The notes under the pieces were generated by a model, which was given only the letters and a program-made list of their open reading frames with translations, was not told the DNA's origin and did no database searches. Below, in pieces: positions 54,802 through 64,000 of a stretch of 64,000 bases of DNA. A program made the translations under genes and the position numbers. Location: contig JAJGOT010000022.1 of the NCBI GenBank assembly GCA_022457155.1, forward strand, positions 1,726,001 to 1,790,000, given 5' to 3'. Position 1 is the first letter of the stretch; each line of letters opens with the position of its first letter. This DNA comes from Cladopsammia gracilis. Lineage: Eukaryota; Cnidaria; Anthozoa; Scleractinia; Dendrophylliidae.

Positions 54802-56117
54802 CCATTGTAACATTCTCTTTGTTATTCTGACAATTTCTTCCGTCGTGGACCTTCTCTAGAAGAGCCATTAGTGCACTTTTGGCAGAACAATGAAGCATTG
54901 ACCCATCCGCTGCAACTTGGGATCTCCGAATCAAAGAAAACTCGTAAAGGCCAACAGTCTCTTTGATGTCAATTTCAGGACGGCTTTTACAGACCATCAT
55001 CATCCGCGCAAGCAAAGACCTGTTCTCTTTCAGTTCAACCAACGTCTCCTTTGTGGCCACTTTCACCACTTTTGCATTGCTCTCTATGTCAGAAGCTTCC
55101 TCTTCTTCATAGTAGACCAGAGATTGACCGCCTTGACCTTTTCTGACTGAATTCGCTCCTCTACAAACGTGTTGAACAGTGTCCGCCCAATTTCGCTCTG
55201 ATTGCAGAGGTCTTTGATCTTCTCTGGCATAACAACTTTCGTCCCAAAGTTTTACGGCTCTGCACTTTTCTCCAAAAACGGATTGGTAAAACTTCCAGCA
55301 ATTTCTCAATGTTCTTTTCTTCCCTGGAAAGAACAGCAGTTGTCGGGTCATGATGCTGTTTCTGGGTCTGTGAGACGACTCTAGTCATATCTTTGGCTTG
55401 TTCAGCAAGTCTTGCGTGTTCAGGGGCAATAAGGAAGTACTTGGTTCGAGCACATGGCTTAAGAGTGATCCCTACGAATCCTCCAGTGACTTTCATTGAG
55501 CGGTTGATTTGCTCAAGGCCATGGTCAGCTCCAAGTGCACAAAATGAAACACTGGCGTTCTTATTCACCACCCAGTTTCCCTACAGAAACTCAGCATAGA
55601 TTTCAGGGTTTGATGTTTCTAGGGAATTCATTTCTACCAGATAGAGTGGGATCATACAAGCACAGTTCAAGCGATTGTGGGGGAAGAAATATTTAGTAAA
55701 TGTTTCTAGGACCTTGAGGTGTAGCTCCCAGTCTCTCGTTCGCACTGCCCTGATAAAGTCCAACATCTCCATCACCATGCGGATGTACCGCCTTGTCACC
55801 TTGAACATCGGGTGCTTCTCATGTACAGTGTCAAACTCGGCCATCTTCTCAACGATGCACTGGCTCTCAATAACTCCCATCGATTTGGAATTCGCATCTT
55901 TTACTTCTTCTTTCGTTGACTTGGTACACGTATCTGAAACCTGCTTCAACAAATCTTCTATACTCTTTGAATCTTCCTGGAAGCTTTGAAAGAAGGCGTC
56001 TTGATACAGAATGAACAGTGCCCGTAAAGTGATGATGTGTGCTGTCTCTCCTCTCTTCACATGAGTGCCGTCGAGTATTTGCTTGACTAAGGCTGGCCCA
56101 AGGCCATAGAGATCGGA

Positions 56118-56179
56118 TTCAATCCAGTACATATCAATTCCACTTTCATTCAATCCAGTACATATCAATTCCACTTTCC
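56118..56179. repeat. 31-bp tandem duplication within copy B
   Basis: TTCAATCCAGTACATATCAA and the following 11 bases occur twice in a row, period 31. This duplicates the SGIDMYWIE segment and, because 31 is not a multiple of three, shifts the frame. A recent replication-slippage event. Confidence 0.85.
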
Positions 56180-57496
56180 TCGATGAATGTGCCGATGGTA
56201 CGCAATTGCGCCATTACTATGTGTAGTTCACCTGGGCGAAAGATCAGATGATTTAGATCATGTCTAGCGATCTGCAGCTTCTTGGCTGGCTGATAGAGAA
56301 CCACATCCAACGAAATGATGGTCTTCCTATCAGGACCTACCACCTTTGTATTGATGTTTTGCGCTACGGTTAGAAAAGTCTGCCATTCGTGTGCTGGTGC
56401 TGCTATCAATGGCGGCGCTTCAGCTTGTGTGACGTGCATTCTATTACTACTGAGCTAGTTTTATGCATGACCGTACAGGTGCTGTCTTACTTCTGGCAGG
56501 CTGTTCTTCTACTTCTAATGTGATGAACTGATCTCTCTGCTCCTCGAGCTTCACTTCATTCTGACTTAGTCATCTGACAGTCCTGGAGAAATTGCGTGAA
56601 AGAAGCCAGGCGAAGTCTTTCCGTCTTACTGTAATAGGTAGCTCATTCTCTTTAAATAGTCCGCCGGGCGGAAGGTACGATATTCTGGACTAGGTGGGTT
56701 CGGACAAGGCTTGGGGCAATCCAGTAAGGCAGTAATTGTCTCTGGAAGTCCTAATAAGTAATTTTAGTTCGGGACCATCGTTGGGGGATGTATGCATTAC
56801 ATTGTTGTGGTTGCAAAAGTAAACTATATTTATTAAACCCAATTATGTGACAGAAATTTACCTTAATTCCATCCTCGGGCTCACTCTTCTGGTAAATCAC
56901 CATAGCTGTTCCATGAAACGTACGTTTCCCATCGTATGTGTCTTCGGCAAAGTCCACATTGTCTATTGCAAAAAACACATGTCTTCCTTCTATAGTGTTT
57001 GGTGGAAGGTACACGCCATCATTCTGTTCCATTCGATGAAGAACACTCGCTTCTATTGGGCTTCTACTCTCAATAATCTGTTGTAGTCAACAGACATACC
57101 AAAACCATGGAGCAGATTCACTGGTGCCTTGCTACGAGTTGCCTGGCGTACAGCCAAGCCAACAGCCAGTTGCTGTTGCATCTCTCTTTTCTTTTCTTTT
57201 TCTTTTCTTTTCAGCGCTTCTGACTTTTTATTACCTTTCTGCCTGTCCGTCAGACACATGGAGACTGTCTGTTTGCGACAAAGTCATCGCACGCTTGTTC
57301 ACTTCTTCCGATTTCGTTCTTGCTGAAAGGTAATTTTTTGGACGAGTGTTGCTCCTCTGGGATATTGTCACTGCATGTATTATCGAGTGATCTAGTAAAT
57401 ACCCATTTCTTGCATTTGTTTATTGATTTTCTGAGGATTGCAGCCGCGTCATATAAGATCTTCATTTCCTCGGCACAGTTAGTAGTAACTGTTTGA

Positions 57497-57542
57497 GACT
57501 ATGCACTTATTGACTGGGTGGGAGGGCCGGACGGGATTGGCT

Positions 57543-57592
<50 letters not shown>

Positions 57593-57825
57593 GAGAGCCA
57601 AATATTTTCACGTCCGGCCCGACCTAACTCAGTCAATAAGTATTTTATAATATGACTAGAAAGTACAACAATAGTCGTGCAGTGCGAGGTCGCTTGAACT
57701 CGAGCGGGGCCGGACGGCTTTTTCCGGACCAGTTCACGTCAACTCGTCCGGCCCCGCTCACGTCACCGTGCGATTCTGTTTTCTGTAGGATTGCGTCAGC
57801 GGGGCCGTACGGTCATATTATAAAG
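57497..57825. mobile_element. GC-rich hairpin element inserted in copy B
   Basis: TTATTGACTGGGTGGGAGGG, GGTCATGGCGTACGGACC and their mirrors (GGTCCGTGCGCCATGACC; CTGAGTTAGGTCGGGCC-type; TCAATAA) form a long hairpin at 57500-57645 around GAGCGCAGCGAG. A second hairpin of GGGGCCGGACG/CGTCCGGCCCC follows. The block separates copy B's DEIEFHKP and MKILYDAA parts. Confidence 0.6.
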
Positions 57826-58110
57826 CTGAATACAGCATCTCTGGTTGTCTTTATGCTGAACCTCTCTGCCTCATTCACTTCTTTCGGTTTGTGGAACTCA
57901 ATTTCTGGGATTTCTTTTTGCAGTAACTGCTTTATTGTTTCCGAGTGCATGTAGGATGGGAAACATTGTTCTCTTCTAATATACCTTGGAATGCATTATG
58001 AAATTCAGCCGTTCTCACAGACTGTGTTTATGCTAGATTCAGAAGCAGACGATGATGGCTTTCGAAGTACATTCGTAACGTTATTCATCCAACAGTAGTT
58101 TTTGTGATAT

Positions 58111-58492
58111 TTAAAGGGGCATTGTCACGCAAATTTTGCTGTGTTTGGTCAAAATACACTAAATATATGACAAAGTACCTTTACTCGAACATAAAGTTGC
58201 CTTTAGAACACCAAGAAGATAATATTAAGTGATTTCTTCAAGGAGAAACAAACCATAATAAGTTTATCTGTGATTTTTCCACTGCTCTTGGCTTTGGGAG
58301 GAACTTGAAAAAATTGGTTGCAATCCATTTCCATCCTGGCCATCCGCAGCCAAAGATAACGAATACTAGTTTCTGTGCACTGGTAGAGTATTTGTTAACA
58401 AAACTGGACCATTATTTTAAGGTTTCTATTGAAACAAATATGTTTTTTGGCTTTTCAAAGTGATACTAAAAATAGGTGACAGTGTCCCTTTA
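58111..58492. mobile_element. MITE with TTAA target site in copy B
   Basis: Left TTAAAGGGGCATTGTCAC and right GTGACAGTGTCCCTTTAA are inverted repeats, bounded by TTAA on both sides, as in piggyBac-type elements. It interrupts copy B between AHAIDIK and NNVTNVLRK, which are adjacent in the family. Confidence 0.75.
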
Positions 58493-59047
58493 ATGTCAAT
58501 GGCATGGGCATCATTTGCATCCACCGCTGTGCTTAGTTTCACACGCAATTTGTCATTTTTTGAGACCTCGATTGCAGCGCGGAGAGATTACCCAGCAGCA
58601 AAAGTGAACATTGCGGAGAGATCGTTTAAAGTTCGCGCGACATTCACAAAAAAAGCAAACATCCCTGTCATACGGCGATGTTTTTGAACGTGTGAGTTGA
58701 GGTGTTACTTCCATCACATTTCTTGATTTTCTTCTACACTCGTTTGGGCCTTCGAGGTTCCTCTCATACCTGTCCTTAGCCCTCTTTAGCTTTCCAGTAT
58801 GAACTGCAGCTTTGTAGCAACCTCTGTGCCATGAAGCTTGTTTTTCTTTAAGGTCATGCAGTGAAATACTTTTTAGTTTGGACCATGCTTCTGAGTAACG
58901 AAGAACACTATACCTATACCATTCCTCAATGACTTCTACAACGTGTTCATGTTTGTTGGGGTTTTCAACAAGACGTTTGTCCTTTACTCTCTGGTAAATA
59001 ATGCAAAGATTTAACTCAATGTATTTTTCGAGAGCATTTGCCATCAT

Positions 59048-60300
59048 TGTTAGTCTTCATTTAATACGCCATACACCGCAGCACTACATAGCCTGCAAAT
59101 AAAGATGGCTGACCACTACTTTGATGATAACGACTTCTGACCAGTGTGCGCCGTCGTGCCCAGTGCCCTCTCGGAATTATTTTTGGAAATCATATTATCG
59201 CGGTGATATGAAATCAAGTTGGTGATTTTCAGTTCCGAATAAAAAGTCAAACAACCGGTTTCCGGTTAGAAATAATATCTTCCTCACTTTAATGCGAAAG
59301 TCTAACAAGGCCTGCTTTAGAACGAAATATAGAAGATTCGTGAAAAGAAAAGAACTAAAATCAATAGTTAATTGAGTTACAGCAGGAGCCTATTAACCGC
59401 GTAATGGGCTCCTGGTTGCGTTCGACGATAGGAGAACGCTTTCTAATCTGGTCGGGTATCGGTCTGGGCGCAGGGGATTGTGGGAGGAATTGGGCTGGAT
59501 GCTATGCGATTTCAGGGTTTGGACGCCATCTTGGATTGGCTGGCTGGCTGGCTGGCACAGATGGCCTCGATCTCATGTGATAACTTTTCACGGCCGCCGG
59601 GAATTGGTATAAATTACTCTTTAGACCATGTTTTTCTGTTTTTGTTCGCGCCGTGCCGTCCTTTGTGCTTTCTTCTGCCTTTGCTGTTTTTCGCAGTTTT
59701 CCCCAAGGTAAGTGAACTTTGTAGATTTATTCGAACTTCCACTTGAAAATATGACTGAAGCTACTTATCAGAATATCAGAAAACTATGCAGTGGTGTGTT
59801 TTCTAGGAAACAGACGCTGCGATTCGCCCTGTTGTGATGTGTCAATTCAGCTGCTTTTTTTAGGAGATTCAACTTCTCTCTGTGCTCAGCCTTGTGAGAC
59901 TCGACCAATATAAAACTCCAGGAGTCTCATTTGTAGCTCTTAGCAGGAATAAAACATCATCATCATGTGTTATTGAGCCAATGACCTATGAGCGGTCAAA
60001 TACTTTGTGGTATCGACTAAATGAGGAAGACAGACTAGACCGAATGGCATTAGCACAATAGACTTCATAACACTGAACACAATCATTAGTTCTGTTATAA
60101 TCCAACCAAAGTGTTTAGACATGGTTTTATAACTAGGGGAATGTATGTGCTTCCCCCGATTAATAGTTATCATAAAACTTGCAATAATATAATTTTTGTC
60201 AATTAGGTAAGTAGGATCGGACAAACATGTGTTAAAGGTAATTTACTCTTGGTTTAATTGTCCCTCACTTGAAGTTTTTTTGCTCTTATTCTCAGGTTAT
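59048..60300. other. Non-coding stretch
   Basis: No gene recognised. Contains GGCTGGCTGGCTGGCTGG near 59540 and short frames without resemblance to families I know. The open frame at 59480-59746 has hydrophobic residues but no domain, and its splice context is unclear. Confidence 0.35.
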
Positions 60301-60304
60301 CTAC

Positions 60305-60490
60305 TCATGCCTTAGGTAAGGTAACTCCTTGACTTTTGTGAATTGTTATTGCCCATGCAAGTGCAAGCGGAAGCTGCTGTCTTTCCTGGAAGCCATCTGA
60401 TAACTGATAATTGAGCTGAGGCAGTGACTGGGCAAATGGGTACACAAGATGGAAGACTGTGACTGAGAGATGGACCTCTGTAGAAGTCAA
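60305..60490 (-). pseudogene. PIF1-type helicase C-terminal scrap
   Basis: The minus strand reads FQERQQLPLALAWAITIHKS and QGVTLPKA. PLxLAWAxTIHKSQGxTL is the motif V/VI region of PIF1-family helicases, found at the C-terminal end of Helitron proteins and in cellular PIF1. Only about 60 codons are open. The surrounding dispersed repeats suggest a Helitron origin. Confidence 0.6.
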
Positions 60491-60532
60491 ATTTTACAAT
60501 AACTGCTCAGTTTTGGCAAATCAGATTATTTA

Positions 60533-60962
60533 TTTTTGCTTTTAAACATAAACTAACGGATATTTGAATAATTTTTTTCAAAAGAAGATATTGTTGTCCA
60601 TTTTTATGTGTTTGTACATTAATTTCATAGGTTGAAAAGCGATTTTATTTAATCAAAATAAGACTTGGATTTTATAGTTCTAAACTGAAAATATCCAGAG
60701 AATATGACAACGATATAACAACTGCCACCCCTTGATCCCCCGCTCCTCGTGAACCACTTCTTTGTGTTAACAATGCTTTACTATACAAATTTGGTAAGTT
60801 TAGTGATATGTTTATTCAAGTTTTTGGCTATTTTATATTTCAGCCTCGTTTCCTTGCTGAGCAATATACACCAACAATTTACAAAATTGCCGACAACATT
60901 TTTCTTGTTCCTTGGGATCCCCTATAAAACGCAATCAGACTAGTCGCTTGCTTTCTTCATGA
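60533..60962. repeat. Two dispersed repeats in tandem
   Basis: 60533-60680 matches 50348-50480 in the same orientation (GTTGTCCATTTTTATGTGTTTG, GGTTGAAAAGCGATTTTAT-type landmarks). 60740-60962 matches 52518-52777 in the opposite orientation. No coding potential. Confidence 0.6.
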
Positions 60963-61398
60963 CATATGCTGCCAGACAATAATGGTAGTACAATAAATGC
61001 TTGTTATCTAATGAGTACCCACTATAGTATTAAAGATTAATAAATACTTACAAATGTTTCGAAATTTTCAGTGTATGAGTTTTGGTACCCTTACTTTCTG
61101 TGAAACATCTATAAACAAAACTAATTCCTTGTTCGGGAATCAAACGAAAAAAAAAACGAGCCTGATAACAGTAAACAAAAGCACTACAAATTAGGGCCTT
61201 TTGCACGAGAATAAAATAATCCTTAGTCTTTCTAGTGTGACCCTCCTGGTTAGTATAGTTCTAAAAAGAACTGTTGCTGTTGATATCTTCCGCAGAAATC
61301 CGCTAATTACCGCCAACTTTTTTCCGGAGGATTGCTTTTCAAAACTTGACTCGGCTTCAACACCATTTTAGCCTGTGCATGAACATGCTCATTTTTAG

Positions 61399-63098
61399 GG
61401 TATTGGGTTAAGATGGCTCGACTGGGTTTTTGAGCGACGATACCGTTTAGCTTTGAGAAACTTGTGTACCACCACAAACAATCCAACGAAAAAATTGATT
61501 GCCACAGCTGTGCTAGAGAAAGATTAAAGTTTCAGATGAGGTTAGTTTTATGGAAATCGGAGTTGCCAAAGCAACGTTATGACGTCACTTCCGGTTTTAC
61601 TTGCCGAATTACTTGCCGAATTACTTGCCATCAGAGATAATTTTGGAAAACGCTCTCTGGATCTTCGACCTGACGTACTTGTCCTTAGGTCTTCAAAATT
61701 TTACAAATTTTCGAGAAAATTTCGAGTGAATTTTTAAGGTGTTAAAATACAACAAAAACAAAACAATTTTGAAATGTTATTAAAACTTATGTCTACAGGG
61801 CTTGATGAAATAATGTTTTGGTCTGACATGAATTTTATACCATCCAAATACATTAGGTGAAAATCTCAAGGAAATCGCTCCGTTTGGATTTCAGAAATAT
61901 TACCTTGAATATGAACTGGTCTGGAGTGTTATTTCGCTTTTACATCAAAAATTGACCTTACACTTATTAAAATTGTCATGAATTAAAAAGCGAATGATGA
62001 ATTTTTTTAAAACTTAGTCCTCATAAAGATTAATTAATATTCAATACAACTGCCAAGTTTCAAATTCATTGAAACGTTCTAAGGCTGTCAATTTACAGCC
62101 TCAACGTAGGAAAATATTGAGCTGATTTTCACGAAAGTGATTTGTTGATCTCATTAAGCGTCTCCATTGTCTCGAATCGCCATGCAATTGTAAATTTCAG
62201 TACATAATGAATTCATAAACACTTCATTGCTTTGTTTTAAGTGTTACATGAATTCATGATGTACTGAAAGCTACAATTCCACGGCGATTTGAGACAATGG
62301 AGATGCATAATGAAACAACAAGCCACAAGCGCGAAAATCAGCACAATATTTTCCTGAGTTGGCGCTAAAAATTTACAGCCTTAGAATGTTTCAATGAATT
62401 TGAAACTTGGAGCTGATTGTATTAAACATTAATTAATCTTCATGAGGACTAAGTTTTAAAAAAATTCATTATTCGCTTTTTAATTTATGACAATTTTAAT
62501 AAATGTAGGGTCAATTTTTGATGTAAAAGCGAAATAACACTCCAGGCCAGTTCATATTCAAGGTAATATTTCTGAAATCCAAACGGAGCGATTTCCTTGA
62601 GATTTTCACCTAAGGTATTTGGATTGTATAAAATTCATGTAAGACCAAAAAATTTTTTCATCAAGCCCTGTAGACATAAGTTTTAATAACGTTTCAAAAT
62701 TGTTTTGTTTTTGTTGTATTTTAACACCTTAAAACTTCACTCGAAATTTTCTCGAAAACGCTTCCATAGAAATTTGCAAAATTTTGAAGACCTAAGGACA
62801 AGTACGTCAGGTCGAAGATCCAGAGAGCGTTTTCCAAAATTATCTCTGATGGCAAGTAATTCGGCAAGTAATTCGGCAAGTAAAACCGGAAGTGACGTCA
62901 TAACGTTGCTTTGGCAACTCCGATTTCCATAAAACTAACCTCATCTGAAACTTTAATCTTTCTCTAGTACAGCTGTGGCAATCGATTTTCCGTTGAATCG
63001 TTTGTGGTGGTACACACGTTTCTCAAAGCTAAACGGTATCGTCGCTCAAAAACCCAGTCGAGCCACCTTAAAGTAGCGCGACCAGTCCGCCAATACCC
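61399..63098. repeat. ~1.7-kb foldback palindrome
   Basis: The left arm (61399-62224) and right arm (62239-63098) are near-identical reverse complements, separated by only about 14 nt (CATTGCTTTGTTTT). Landmarks: CGACTGGGTTTTTGAGCGAC at 61420 against GTCGCTCAAAAACCCAGTCG near 63040; CGTACTTGTCCTTAGGTC against GACCTAAGGACAAGTACG; AATTCATAAACACTT against AAGTGTTACATGAATT at the centre. The left arm lacks about 35 nt at its outer end. No ORF. A transcript would form one very long dsRNA hairpin. Confidence 0.92.
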
Positions 63099-63099
63099 C

Positions 63100-63460
63100 C
63101 CCACCCCCCCCCCCCCCCCCCCAAAAAAAAAAGAAGCCCGTTCATAGGCTATTGTCACGCTTTCAACTCAATGTAGGAAGCCATTCACATAGGTTGGGAA
63201 CAACCTTCCCTTAACAAGCAAATTAGGCATTCGGTTAATTTAACGCTGTCCTTTTCAGTAGTCTTATTTTTGTTTCTTTCCACGACATGTACTATTCTTT
63301 TGGTTTTAATTAGTGTTCCCTGTTTTGGTTATATTAACCCATTTTCACGTTGTTATTACATAGTGTTTGTTTTTACTACACTGCATAGCTATCTGTAATT
63401 CAATTATTTTGAAACTGACGATGGGGGGATGGGGGGGGGGGGGGGCACAAAGTGCCCAAC
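63100..63460. other. Homopolymer-flanked non-coding segment
   Basis: A C-run followed by an A-run sits at 63098-63132 just outside the palindrome, and a G-run at 63423-63446. The frames at 63345-63624 run across the G-run and are not credible genes. Confidence 0.5.
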
Positions 63461-63789
63461 GACATGAGGATAGAAGAAATATAAAAATTTGTGAAAGATT
63501 TAGGTGTATTTTCCGTGAATCCATCGAACAATCTGTCAAAGAACTTGTACATGGATGGGGCTGGAGAGGACTCACGATCAAGTCATTAAATTCTGACAAA
63601 TTTCACTCAATTCTTAGGATATGAAACAGTCGGATAACAACATCAGAAAATATGGACTTTCCTGATCGCGCTAGCTGTGTTAATAACACATCTTTTCTAT
63701 TGAACAAGTTGATTATTGCTTCTTGATGTATTTCCCAAATTTGCCAATCTTGAACAGCTCAGAAACGGATACGGATTGCCGGATGTGTC

Positions 63790-63932
63790 TAGAACGAAGA
63801 CCGAAGACCAAAGACCCTGTGGTCTAAAACGAAGACCCTAATGGTCTAAAACGAAGACCCTATGGTCTAAAACGAAGACCTTGTGGGACCTGTGGTCTAA
63901 AACGAAGCCCCTATGGTCTAAAACGAAGACTC
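63790..63932. repeat. Short minisatellite, GGTCTAAAACGAAGACC unit
   Basis: About six units of roughly 20 bp (CCCTATGGTCTAAAACGAAG) with length variants (CCCTAATGG, CCTTGTGGGACCTGTGG). GGTCTTCG-like and CGAAGACC halves make the unit partly self-complementary. Confidence 0.8.
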
Positions 63933-64000
63933 GCTAATTCGATGTATGAGCTTACTGTAATTTGGGAAATGAAACGAAATGAAATATAGATCTGCAATTA

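Larger units (their letters stand above)
53170..59047 (-). pseudogene. CXC-tail mobile-element protein, copy B (degenerate)
   Basis: Minus-strand fragments in family order. (1) 59047-58553: ASWHRGCYKAAVHTGKLKRA and YDRDVCFFCE zinc-binding region. (2) about 58550-57820: STAVDANDAHAIDIK, then after a MITE NNVTNVLRKP and IKQLLQKEIPEIEFHKPKEV. (3) 57480-57053: MKILYDAAAILRKSINK, VNLLHGFGMSVDYNRLLRVE. (4) 57032-56850: GRHVFFAIDNVDFAEDTYDG and KRTFHG. (5) 56439-55581: ELHIVMAQLRTIGTFIEESG through RDWELHLKVLETF. (6) 55571-54803: GLEQINRSMKVTGGFVGIT, SRPEIDIKETVGLYEFSL, AADGSMLHCSAKSALMALLE. (7) 53412-53170: PTQTALHKAIL, QVMIWNNDRVPNLELPSPEY and an acidic end after KCNCVKE, so the CXC tail is cut short. 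Frameshifts and three insertions kill it. It lacks the DTD/GCDT module seen in copy A and is clearly a different subfamily. Confidence 0.7.

Noticed and set aside
54917..55989. Plus-strand ORFs over copy B
   Set aside because: Antisense shadows; the minus strand carries the family motifs.
63345..63624. ORFs on both strands containing Gly or Pro runs
   Set aside because: They read through the G-run at 63423-63446; no family resemblance and likely unstable sequence.

Overview
The window is eukaryotic, gene-poor and dense in mobile elements. It fits an anthozoan cnidarian, most probably a stony coral or close relative. The grounds are: genes split by GT-AG introns; AT-rich DNA full of nested inverted-repeat elements; transposon proteins of types I recall as abundant in coral and anemone genomes; and a small secreted precursor ending in an LPRP-Gly-Lys motif that resembles the sea-anemone neuropeptide Antho-RPamide. 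Species cannot be fixed from sequence alone.

Layout: (1) 1-5.3 kb holds a possible acidic exon (minus, 117-263) and the terminal exon of a GFI1/Senseless-type six-zinc-finger repressor gene (minus, 4440-5260); its N-terminal exon was not found. (2) 5.5-11.3 kb holds inverted-repeat (TIR) elements and a decayed copy (copy A, minus, 7.25-10.3 kb) of an uncharacterised mobile-element protein with a zinc-binding N-terminus, a DTD/GCDT module and a CXC cysteine-rich tail. (3) 11.3-19.5 kb is mostly non-coding and unrecognised. (4) 19.68-21.94 kb holds a two-exon gene for an 85-residue secreted precursor predicted to yield GPPLNLPRPamide. (5) 22.2-30.3 kb is transposon territory: nested TIR elements, a Harbinger element (Myb-like gene plus HARBI1-like transposase), a reverse-transcriptase scrap and a Crypton-like recombinase remnant. 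(6) 30.65-51.67 kb is one intact 16-exon gene (plus strand, 466 aa by my splice model) for an SLC18B1-type major facilitator transporter; its introns carry LINE pieces, microsatellites, a ~50-copy 20-bp minisatellite, palindromes and TIR elements. (7) 51.8-59.05 kb holds TIR elements and a second decayed copy (copy B, minus) of the CXC-tail family, itself interrupted by three insertions. (8) 59-64 kb holds a PIF1-helicase scrap, dispersed repeats, a ~1.7-kb palindrome with a loop of about 14 nt, and a small minisatellite.

Three host genes are well supported: GFI1-like (partial), the RPamide-like precursor and the SLC18B1-like transporter. They are unrelated in function and show no sign of co-regulation; the rest is repeat-derived. 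Splice boundaries were read by eye from GT/AG sites, reading-frame phase and similarity to remembered families. No alignment or search was run. Element boundaries are good to a few bases where inverted repeats are given and approximate elsewhere.
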